From Gloeopeniophorella convolvens (lineage: Eukaryota; Basidiomycota; Agaricomycetes; Russulales): a DNA stretch of 36,317 nucleotides. The position numbers were made by a program, and so were the translations under genes. Where the stretch lies: positions 1 to 36,317 of the forward strand of contig WTXD01000126.1 of NCBI GenBank assembly GCA_022496205.1. Reading direction: 5' to 3'. Below the pieces are notes generated by a model, which worked only from the letters and a program-made list of their open reading frames with translations, made no database searches and was not told the DNA's origin. Below, piece after piece: positions 20,559 to 29,956 of the stretch (positions are counted from its first letter, which is position 1; each line of letters opens with the position of its first letter).

Positions 20559-21390
20559 ATGTCTGAGGGAAATCCCTACACCTTGTACGACATTCCTGCG
20601 AACTCGGCGAAGCACTTGGCTTGGTCACCGAGTACGTGGAAGGCCAGGTATGTTGTTGCCGTCGCATAAATTCGCAGTCAAGTATGACATCTTGCGGGCC
20701 AGGCTCGCGCTCAACTACAAGTGTATCCCATACAAGACCGAGTGGGTCGAGTTCCCCGACATAGCCCCACTCGCGGAACGGATCGGCGCGCCGCATACCT
20801 CGGTGGGGAGTGATGGCACGCTGAAGTACACGGCGCCGATCGTGCGCAACGTGCGCACCGGCAGCACAGTTTCCGACTCGTACAAGATCGCGCAGGCGCT
20901 CGAGCGCGATCACCCCGAGCCGCCGCTCTTCCCGCCCGGCCGCGACGACGCGATTGAGGCCGTCGAGCGCGCCTTCAGCACAGACATGGCCCTCCCGTCC
21001 CTGGGGCTACTCGCCGCGCGGACCCACAACCAGCTCAACGATGCGAGCAAGCCATACTTCCGCAGGACGCGTGAGGAACTGTTGGGGGCGCCGATCGGCC
21101 AGTTCGACACGCCCGAGCAGTGGATCGTGGTGCGTGACACGCTCGCACCGATTGCGGCTGCGGCCGACGCCCGTGGCGAGTCGGACACATTCTTGGTCGG
21201 CAAGACGGAGACATATGCGGACATCATCGCGGCGGCCTGGCTCGGTTGGGTGCGGCGCATGTGCGGCGCGGGGACGCAGGAGTGGGCGGAGGTGGAGAAG
21301 TGGCACGGCGGCAGGTGGGGGAGGCTTGTGCGGGCGTTCAAGAAGTGGGAGTATGTGGACGACCCGTCCCAGCCTGATGAAGCCGTTTGA
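20559..21390 (+). CDS. Glutathione S-transferase E, etherase-like (FuA class)
   Basis: Exons 20559-20647 and 20703-21390 give 258 residues. Features: PYTLYDIPANSAKHLAWSP, WKAR split by the 55-nt intron, LALNYKCIPYKTEWVEFPD (a Cys replaces the usual Gly), cis-proline loop KYTAPIV, VSDSYKIAQALE, and DARGESDTFLVGKTETYADIIAAAWLGWVRRMC. It ends DDPSQPDEAV. A longer unspliced frame begins at 20425, but that reads through the intron in a different frame from exon 1 and loses the GST N-terminus, so the spliced model is preferred. Its nearest relatives are G and the broken copy F. Confidence 0.9.
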
Positions 21391-21814
21391 TATCGGCTAT
21401 CTTTTTCAATATCCTGCCATGAGAGTCGATTGACCTATGTTGCGACGTCACCATGGAACGACAGGTTTCGTGTTGGTCTGTGTGTTTGCGAAAGTTTTGA
21501 ATGTGAAGTCTTATTTATTCTCAGCCGCGAATGCAGTGTCGACAAGCGAGCAAACAAGTAGGGTAGACAGCTGCCGAGGTACAATGAGGCTGACAGTTAC
21601 GGAAGTGCATTCGAGAAGGGTTCCTATTCAAGATACATATGTGCTATGTACAAGTCCATGTATGAGATGGTGGTGGTTGGCAACGAAAAGCAAACGAAAA
21701 GTCAAAGACGGAGCGGACCGGCGGGCCGGGAAAAGCCGAGGAGATCGGGCCGAGAGCACCGAACTCATCAGCCGAATTCCAGCGAATTCCGTTCTGCTCT
21801 TGACCTTGACAGAT
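21391..21814. other. Intergenic DNA between GST E and the inverted copy F
   Basis: No gene is recognised. It contains the break where the 3' part of copy F is lost. Confidence 0.4.
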
Positions 21815-22524
21815 GCACATGCGGCGCACCCAGCTGAGCCAGGCCGCCGTGATGACGTCCGCATATGTCTCCGTCTTGCCGACCAAAAGCGTGTCCGACC
21901 CGCCACGGACGTCCGCCGCAGCCGCAATCTGTGCGAGCGCGTCGCGCATGCACCAAGATCCACTGCTCGGGCGTGTCGAACTGGCCGATCGGCGCGCCCG
22001 ACAGCCTCTCACGCGTCCGGCGGGAGTGCGGCTTGCTCGCGTCGTTGAGCTGGTTGCGGACCCGCGCGACGAGTAGCACCAGGGACGGGCGGGCCACGTC
22101 TGTGCTGAAGGCACGCTCGACGGCCTCGATCGCATCGTCGCAGCCGGGCGGGAAGAGCGGCGGCTCGGGGTGATCGCGCTCGAGTGCCTGCGCGATCCTG
22201 TACGGCTCGGAGACTGCGCTTCGGTGCGCACGTTGCGCACGATCGGCACTGTATACTTCAACGTGCCATCACTCCCCACCGGAGGTGTGCGGCGCACCGA
22301 TGCGTTGCGCGAGTGGGGCTATGTCGGGAAACTCGATCCACCCGGTCTTGTATGGGACACCCTTGTAGTTGAGTGCGAACCTGCCCCACAAGGTGTTATG
22401 CTTGGCTGCGAAGGAATGCGACGGCAACAACATACCTGGCCTTCCACATATTCGGCGACCAAGCCAAGTATTTCACTGAGTTTCCAGGAATGGCGTACAA
22501 GGCGTAGAGGATCTCTTCAGACAT
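21815..22524 (-). pseudogene. Inverted, truncated and frameshifted GST copy F
   Basis: Read on the minus strand from 22524 it starts MSEEILYALYAIPGNSVKYL, has the same split Arg and intron as GST G, and continues FALNYKGVPYKTGWIEFPD. It is broken: one extra base near 22279-22284 leads directly to a TGA, one missing base near 22218-22224 and a 4-base insertion near 21946-21953 change frame again. Homology stops at 21815 after AWLSWVRRMC, so about the last 45 codons are gone. The sequence beyond its start codon is block X instead of a GST promoter. It is almost certainly non-functional. Confidence 0.88.
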
Positions 22525-22529
22525 TTATT

Positions 22530-23250
22530 ACTTCTTATACATGAACCGGTGACAAGGTCATCCTGTTCCGAGACAATCGCTGGCTACCTTGTGCCGACTC
22601 CCTGCTCTGCAATGTTAGTGCGATTTTTTTTAGTATCTATAATCAACGTGCGTACGTACGAATAAGTCTGCATCAGATGTCGATCAACGCGTAAGACAGC
22701 ACAGTAATTAGGGTCGTATCAGAGACGAGGACGTTGATGGTGTTCAAGATAGCAGACGCCAAGCGAGTGACGAGAGTGCATATGACACTCCGGTCCGTCC
22801 GGCGCCAACTCACCGGATCGAGGACGCTGAACTCAACCAAGTCGGACAGACGGGGAGGGGACGATGAAACTTTTTGGAAACCACCACAGCTAAGCAAGAA
22901 CATACTTCAGATCGCTCACGCGCCCATTCTTCATGAACCAGATTATCCGTGACCGGTGATCCATCATCTCAATGAGCGCTCACTTCCCTCCGCAGCTGGA
23001 CCCACGCGGCACTCGAGCTCAACGCGTCGCCCCGGCATCGCTCTCAAACGCAAGAATGCGTGCCTGTGGGTTAGCTTCTGCGAGCGAGTATCGAACGTTC
23101 CTGTGCTTCTTTCTCGTACGCGCATCTATCCAAGGGTATATTGGTGTTCTGATGCATTCTACACGCAGCATGTTTTCATGAATCGAACGATTTCTTTGAT
23201 CCACAGCCTCAGAATAATGGTATGTCCCTGGGAACGTGTGATGGCAGCTT
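22530..23250. repeat. Repeated intergenic block X, copy 2
   Basis: It matches 19513-20215 in the same orientation. Here it lies between the inverted copy F and the upstream region of GST G, so F and G are arranged head to head with block X between them. Confidence 0.7.
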
Positions 23251-23545
23251 GAACGTGGTGTAAGGGTTCGTCATATGCTTATAAAATGAAATGAGTCTGC
23301 TTACTGGTATGTAGCGAGTCTTACCAACATCGTGGAGAGAACTCGCGTAGCAGTTCGAATGCAGGGCACCGAGTTCGTGCTGCCAAGTCACGCTCTGACA
23401 ACATCTGACGCGTGAGCGGGTCTAATATCAGGTCGCGTGCCAAGGTAGCGCTCTGCCTAGCGCCTGCAGCACCATATATTCAGGCCCAGGGATGCGACCA
23501 AGCGTCTCAGCGCATAGTCAACGACGCCCGCCTGGCAACTCGACA
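23251..23545. promoter_or_regulatory. Upstream region of GST G with TATA-like box at 23474-23479
   Basis: It matches the upstream region of GST E. The box atatat lies about 70 bp before the ATG, and atgcttataaaatgaa occurs at 23274-23289. Confidence 0.55.
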
Positions 23546-24377
23546 ATGGCTGAAAAAACCCTCTATACCTTGTACGACATTCCTGGAAACTCAGTGAAAT
23601 ACTTGGCTTGGTCGCCGAATATGTGGAAGGCCAGGTATGTTGCTGCCGTCGCATTCTTTCGCAGCCAAGCATAACACCCTATGGGGCAGGCTCGCGCTCA
23701 ACTACAAGGGTGTCCCATACAAGACCGAGTGGATCGAGTACCCCGACATAGCCCCACTCGCGAAGCGCATCGGCGCGCTGCACACCTCGGTGAAGAGTGA
23801 TGGCACGCTGAGGTACACGGTGCCGATCGTGCGCAACGTTCGCACCGGCAGCGCAGTCTCCGAGTCGTACAGGATCGCGCAGGCACTCGAGCGCGATCAC
23901 CCCGAGCCGCCGCTCTTTCCGCCTGGACGGGAGGATGCGATTGAGGCTGTTGAGCGCGCCTTCAGCACAAGTGTGGCCCCCCCGTCCCTGGGGCTAGTCG
24001 TCGTGCGGGTCCACAACCAGCTCAACGACGCGAGCAAGGCGTACTTCAGCCGGATGTGTGAGGAGCCGTTGGGCGCGCCGATCGACCAGTTCGGCACGCC
24101 CGAGCACTGGATCTTGGTGCGCGACGCGCTCGCACCGATTGCGGCTGCGGCCGACGCCCGTGGCGAGTCGGACACATTCTTAGTCGGCAAGACGGAGACA
24201 TATGCGGACATCATTGCGGCGGCCTGGCTTGGCTGGGCGCGCCGCATGTGCGGCGCGGGGACGCAGGAGTGGGCGGAGGTGGAGAAGTGGCATGGCGGCA
24301 GGTGGGGGAGGCTTGTGCAGGCGTTGAAGAAGTGGGAGTATGTGGACGACCCGTCCCAGCCTGACGAAGCCGTTTGA
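23546..24377 (+). CDS. Glutathione S-transferase G, etherase-like (FuA class)
   Basis: Exons 23546-23634 and 23690-24377 give 258 residues. Features: TLYTLYDIPGNSVKYLAWSP, WKAR split by the intron, LALNYKGVPYKTEWIEYPD, cis-proline loop RYTVPIV, VSESYRIAQALE with a classical Glu-Ser pair, and DARGESDTFLVGKTETYADIIAAAWLGWARRMC. It ends DDPSQPDEAV. It is intact and closely related to E; its exon 1 and intron are closest to those of the inverted copy F. Like C, it is followed by a recognisable 3' flank, then an esterase relic, then a D-type GST (H). Confidence 0.9.
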
Positions 24378-24635
24378 CTCCTATCACCCTTCCCAAGTTC
24401 ATAATGATGTCATGTACATCAAAGAGTAACATAGCCACCGTAAATGGTGCGCGGAGAAATAGGACACGTCGAAATTTTGCGACAACGCCAACAGACGAAC
24501 GCGGTGCTGCGCGGCGGCAAATATCGGAGCACCCGGACCGGCTCATGCCTCCTCGGACTCCCGTTCTGGCCTCGGGGATTGTCTTGGACCCGAACCCTAG
24601 CAACGACTTACGCACGTGCGGATACTCCTTTACAT
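24378..24635. other. GST G 3' flank and intergenic DNA
   Basis: The first 110 bp match the 3' flank of GST C. No gene is seen. Confidence 0.45.
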
Positions 24636-24800
24636 GTTGGAGCACCCTTTCTCGTTCTCCGGACGCGATCCTCTCACCAGGAGTACCTTCGCGGTCTCGG
24701 AAGGGCTTTCGGGGACCGCAATGACCTTCTGGGACACTCTACAACCTGAATTTGTGTGTGCAGCGCCTGGGTGACATGACCAAGGGAACGACAATAGGTG
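24636..24800 (+). pseudogene. Decayed fragment of the GDSL esterase (relic 2)
   Basis: The stretch beginning ggagcaccctttctcgttct resembles the start of esterase exon 5 (15685 onward), then keeps scattered matches (gaagggctttcg, tgtgtgcagcgcctgg, tgaccaag.gaacgac). It is close to relic 1 at its start. No open frame remains. Its position upstream of GST H parallels relic 1 upstream of GST D. Confidence 0.5.
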
Positions 24801-24949
24801 GGCTATTTCCCAGGGTCGAAGGACACCCGACGCCTCTGTGCCGTCTGGTGCAGGGGATGAGACTACCAGTGCGATGTCTTGGTGCGCAGTCTCCATTGAC
24901 GCAGCTACTCTGGTCTACGATCCGGCAGGATTCATAGGCTTGAAAGACC

Positions 24950-25360
24950 TGCTTACCCCCGTGGTGGCAGAGCGTACCCAGTGCTGGAGAAAGCATGTGA
25001 CCCCAGCGCTCAGTGTACTCGAACATGACGAGATCACTCATGTGAGGTGAAGTCTGAAGGTCTGCTTACTATCATGCACCAGAGTCTTATCAACGGTGCA
25101 TCTAGACTCGAAAATTCGCATTGTGACCGAATTCCCGAACTTCGTTCCCTGCGGACCCTTGCTTCCTCGTGACAATGTCTCGTGCTTCCGGGCGTTTGCT
25201 GCCAGACACCGAGAACAGGCTCTCACATCTGCTGCCCCAAGAAGTAGAGAGACGCCTTCAATTGAAGGCTCAACTATATATCTAGGTACTGGGGGAGGGG
25301 CGACAGAGTCCCAGCAACACCCCGTTCCTCGGCACATCGCACCTGTCAAGCTACTCAATC
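24950..25360. promoter_or_regulatory. Upstream region of copy H with TATA box at 25275-25281
   Basis: It matches 18262-18669 upstream of GST D with only small differences, including gagaaagcatgtgacccc and the caactatatatctaggtact core at the same distance from the ATG. The promoter looks intact although the gene behind it is frameshifted. Confidence 0.55.
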
Positions 25361-26185
25361 ATGTCTGAAGAAGTCCTTTATATCTTATATGACATCCCCG
25401 GTACCTCAGTGAAGCACTCAGCTTGGTCACCAAATACGTGGAAGACCAGGTACGTCGTCCCAGCCGCGCTCGTAGACAGGAGTAAACACCACACGACAGG
25501 TTCGTGCTTAACTACAAGGGCGTACCGTACAAGACAGAGTGGGTCGAGTGCCTCAACATCGCCGCACTCGCAAAGCGCCTCGACGCGCCGCACACGTCAG
25601 TAGACAGCAACGGCGCAGCGGAGTACACGGCACCGATGCTACGTGACGTGCGCACGGGGAAAACCATCTCTGGGTCATACGAGATCGCCAAGGCGCTTGA
25701 GCACGAGCACCCACCCCGCCGCTCTTCCTGCCCGGGAGCGAGAGCGCAATCGCATCCTTCGAGGATGCCTTCGGCGCAAATGTTACAGGCCCGCTCGGGG
25801 AAATAATGCTACAGCGTATCTATGACCAGCTCAACGATGCGAGCAAGCCGTACTTCCTCAGGACCCGCGAGAGCAAGTGGGGTGCGCCGCTCAACAAGTA
25901 CGAGACACCTGAGCAGTGGGCTGCGGTGCGCGATGCGCTCGTGCCGATCGCGGCGGCGGCAGATGCGCGCGGTGAGTCGGACACGTTCTTAGTGGGGGAG
26001 AAGGAGACATACGCAGACTTTATCGCGGCAGCCTGGCTCGACTGGGCACGCCGGATGTGGTCGCGGACACGCCGGAGTGGGCGGAGGTTGAGAAATGGGA
26101 CGGCGGCAGGTGGGGGAGGCTCGCGTGGGTCTTCAAGAAGTGGGAATATGTGGACGACCCATCCCAGCCTGATGAGCTCGCGTGA
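25361..26185 (+). pseudogene. GST copy H with two single-base frameshifts
   Basis: It begins exactly like GST D (MSEEVLYILYDIPGTSVKHS) with the same intron (exon 1 25361-25449, exon 2 from 25500). Compared with D, one C is missing in the run near 25708-25717, and one base is missing near 26059-26062 after RRMW. Between these points the protein continues in a second frame (LQRIYDQLNDASKPYFLRTR) and after the second point in a third frame ending DDPSQPDELA at 26185. Its length is otherwise complete, so the decay is recent or reflects sequence errors in homopolymers. Confidence 0.8.
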
Positions 26186-26520
26186 TTCATGACAGCTTGT
26201 TGCTCTTATACGTGAACTGGTGACAAGGCCATCCTGTTCCGAGACAATCACTAGTCTGTGCCGACCTGGTCTGCGATGTTAGTGCGAATTATTTTTGGAA
26301 TCCAGCAACGTGCACCCTGCGTACGTGTGGATGAATCCATTTCAGGTGTTGATCAACGCGCAAGACAGCACAGTACTTAGGATCGCGTCAGAGACGAAGG
26401 CGTTGATGGTGTTCTGGGGACAAGGTGCAGGGCAGATGCCGAGGGATGTGACGTCTGGCGGCAACTCGCCGGGCCGAGGACGCTGAACTCCGAAACAAAG
26501 TCGGACAGACGGGGAGGGAC
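26186..26520. repeat. Repeated intergenic block X, copy 3 (truncated)
   Basis: It matches copies 1 and 2 from the end of the GST gene up to about gacggggaggga, then similarity stops abruptly at about 26520. The new sequence there is C-rich and begins the repeat-bearing flank of the KDZ region. Confidence 0.65.
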
Positions 26521-26574
26521 ACCTGCCCCTCTGTACTTTCATATCTAATTAGACACGTGTCACTCATGTGATCC

Positions 26575-27265
26575 ACCCGGCCAACTAGTGCTGTAATCGC
26601 GCGAAAGGCGCGCCCGCACGGGCTGGCCCGCCTGCGGTTTCCATACCGGGCTTCTCTTAACTTGTCGACACTCACAGCTACTCACCCCGCCCGTCCGGCC
26701 CACTGCAGTGTCTTCATCGGGCTTTCCGCATAGATAAATTCCTCGTAAACAGGTCTATGGGTATCTTATGTCTTGGCACCGCCTGCGCAGCCCGCTCACC
26801 CTTCCAGATATGTGCTCAGTGATCGGTCCAGCCCGCCTGGCCCGTCCAGTGTGCCTGTTAGCTGACATTATATGCCAGAAGGTTGACGCCGCCCACCCAG
26901 TCCACCGGGATTGGGAACGTCCTTTCACCCCGTCCTAATGGACGGCTATTGTCGCCCGCGCGGCCTTCTTTCGTTCCCTTTTCTGTGCATGGTATTGTTC
27001 AGCCCGCGCAGCCCATCCCGATACATCCGGACAACGTGCACCCCTGGCGCGATATGTGTCGTAGCCTGCACGGTCCAGCTACCATCGCCTGAAACGAAAC
27101 GTGAGCGGTAGTGTTCTAGCCCACCGAGCCCATCCAAATTTGCATTCTTTCCAGCACATCTACCGGGTCTCGGGTCAGAGGTGGCCGCTAATTTGCCAGC
27201 CTGCCCAGTCCATCTATACATTCCCCATGAGGCACCATCGTGCGCGACTTGACCACTGAGCCCAG
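26575..27265 (-). repeat. Left subterminal repeat region, C-rich motif array
   Basis: Degenerate copies of a motif like cagcccgcctggcccgtcc occur at about 26620, 26685, 26790, 26829, 26890, 27000, 27120, 27197 and 27253. No gene is seen here. The motif is the reverse complement of that at 35650-36270. Confidence 0.5.
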
Positions 27266-27618
27266 GTACCCACTGCACGCGATGCGCCTTGATGTGTAGA
27301 TGCAGACCTTTGAACGTCTCAAGCTTTCGAGTCTGGTATGCGGCACTGTTGTGTTCGAAGGGCAGCAATTTGGAGGTAAGGCGGTTTGGTCCTGTCGGGA
27401 GACTCGAGAGCAGAAGTGTAGCTGGTGGCGCGCATTAAGCGTGCCTTGCGCGCACGTCATTGGAGCTCGAAACGTGTCTGATTTATCATATTGATGCTGA
27501 TGTCAATGTCAATCGATCCTTATTGATGCGATGCAACTTGTGTAGATTGTCTCTAAGACTAATGTACGAGCACCTTGGCAACTCTACAAGACAATGTAAC
27601 CACAGTGCTAGTATACGA

Positions 27619-29550
27619 CTAGAGCCCATTGCCCAAATCACCATGAGACTGCCATTCGCTGGTTCCCAACAAGCCACAGCTGTTCGGCAGGGGAGCATCA
27701 CTGGCGAGAAGCGCGCTGAGTGATCCGGGAAGGAACTGAGATGACGTTGTCGTGCTCCAGTCGACGTTGTCGGAGAGAGGAGCAGAAAAAGACATGGCGG
27801 TGCCAACACCGGGCACTGTCTGGATGGGGGGAAGTGAGAAGCCGTTGAACGCCTGCTCTTGATCGCCAAAGTTCATTCCCGATGCGTTCGGGGGCTGGAG
27901 GGACGGGAGGCGTAGCTGACCCGGATTGTCTAGGGTAGGCGAGCCAGAAGGGAGAGCATTGGTCGCAGTGGTATCGTCCAGCGGGGCCACAGTTGAACGT
28001 GTGCGTGCACGCTTGGGCGACGTCCCTCTGTTGTCTGCACGCAGCTGTCCTTCATCCGAGTCGGACTCGCTGTCGCTATCGACCACACTAGCCGTCTTTC
28101 GCTTCTTCGCTTTTGCCTCTGTCTTGCCATGCACACCCTTCTTCTTGGGAGGGTTCTTGGCCTTTGCTGCAGAGCCCGTCAGGCTGATAATGGTGCCGCC
28201 GCGCTGGTAAGCTGCTGCGAGAGGAGCGAGTCGCCACATTAGGGATATGGATTGTCGCCAAATGGGTGACGCTTACTATCAGTCACCTGTGCCGCAATGA
28301 CTGGCTGAGGCTCCTTCTCAGCAAACTTGAACTTGAACTCATTTTGCTCCACAGCGTAAAGGATCTTGTTCATCTCTTCGACGGTGCGAATCTTCGACAA
28401 GTTGATGGGGGGTATATCAAGCGGCCAACCTTCAATGATAATACCGTGACAGTCGGGTTCACCGTTTGCCCAAGCTGTCCAGTCTAAGCGAACTGACTCC
28501 CGCTTGACCAGTTCTCCTATAGAAAGTGGATGAGAATATAGCGCTCGCGTGAGAAAGATGAATACTCACTGTACGCCTTCCTGAGGAGTGGCATGACCAC
28601 CGATTTTGTAGCACTCTTTGTGTCGCCACCATGCTCCTCGGCTGCGACAGTGCGAACAATACCTGAGAGAAATCAGTACAAAAATCTAGAGAAGGCAGTA
28701 CAACTTACCTGCTATGCCAGCACCGCCGACCGAGAACGCGTCAAAGCGTTTTGCGAGCACGGGGGGGTCAAATTTCAAGTAGCTCTTGATAAAGGTGCGC
28801 CAGCATGGGACATCTGAGTGAAGGGCGACGCCCATTGATCAGCGTCGCTGCGTCCCCCAATCAAGATATATTCCAGTCCGCTTCGCTGATGGAGATTAGC
28901 AAGCTAGACTTTGATCAGAGAATTATCGTGGCATGACTTGAAGATCCAGAGCATACCTCAACCCCGACCTTAGCCATCGTGGTACGAACATCGTGGAGTT
29001 GCAGCTGCGGCTTGTCGACGACGCCTGTTTCTCTGAGATCGCGGTTGTCTTGTAACAACTGGATCAGCGTCACTTGGTCGACTTCTGTAACTCCTCGATA
29101 ATCTCCACCCCTTTTGCGAGAGTCGGTGATGATCCGGATTGCCTCGGCCTTCAAACCGGTGGATGCACTAACTTCCCCTGAAGAAAGCGCCACGTTAGCA
29201 ATCGATGATGATGATAGACATGAAGATGATGAAGACTTACATCGTCCATCATCAACGCGCGCTGCGCAGTAGCGGTAGGCATTCTGGATTGTGGGACGGC
29301 GACGCTCCTTGAAGACATGTCCCCCCAGGTGCACCAGGTTGCACGCGTGGTCAAAGGGTATGTTGTGTTCATCAGCAAGAGCTTCTATGATCGTATTGAT
29401 CTGGTCAACGGTGGAAGCTACCGCGGCATTAAGCCTCTGCTTCTTTGCAGCAGCATCTTCCCTCTCCTGAGCACGTTGCTCACTTGTCTTCGCCACTGTT
29501 TCCTTAGCACGAGTTTTGACTTTGGAGTCCAGCGTTGTTACCACAGTCAT
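27619..29550 (-). CDS. Unrecognised multi-exon protein next to the KDZ transposase, probably frameshifted
   Basis: Exon 1 (29550-29241) encodes a charged helical N-terminus (MTVVTTLDSKVKTRAKETVA) and PTIQNAYRYCAARVDDGR. Exon 2 (29177-28957) encodes WEVSASTGLKAEAIRIITDS. After an intron, GLEYILIGGRSDADQWASPF (from 28885) is followed in a different frame by WRTFIKSYLKFDPPVLAKRF, so a one-base frame change lies near 28815-28830. Further short exons follow (LVKRESVRLDWTAWANGEPD, IPPINLSKIRTVEEMNKIL), then a Lys-rich, acidic and Ser-rich tail (KKKGVHGKTEAKAKKRKTAS) ending at 27619. Proteins of this layout recur in basidiomycete genomes near mobile DNA; no function is known to me. A TATA sequence lies at 29654-29661. 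It may be a passenger gene of the transposon. Confidence 0.6.
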
Positions 29551-29653
29551 CGCGAGAGCAAAGCGGTGAATTCAAGGAGTTACGACAAGACAGCGAAGGC
29601 ACGAGAGAGTGGGGGACTCGGGAAATAACAAGGTGCGTAGCGCGACGTACGGC

Positions 29654-29661
29654 TTTTATAT
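29654..29661 (-). promoter_or_regulatory. TATA box of the 27619-29550 gene
   Basis: On the minus strand the sequence reads ccatataaaagc about 105 bp upstream of the ATG at 29550. Confidence 0.45.
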
Positions 29662-29956
29662 GGAGCTACTAGGCAACCAATGTAGTCAAAAACAACGATC
29701 AACGGGACTAGTTCAAACTGCGGACACGCAAACGCGCAGCGTTTGCCGCAAATCGAACATACATTCAACACAAACTGCGATTGACAGCCGGTCAGCGAGC
29801 TACACGACATGTGAGGAAATTGGACTGTACTAACCACCGGTCCAACACCCTGGCCTACGGACGCTGTCAGAGGAAAATGTTATAAAAAAGGGATAGGGTG
29901 AAAAAGTGAAAGCTCACAGCAACAAAAGTCTTGGTGACATGACAGCAATGCGGCAT

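Noticed and set aside
21437..22048. Plus-strand frame of about 200 codons over copy F
   Set aside because: It is antisense to the inverted GST copy and unrelated to any protein.
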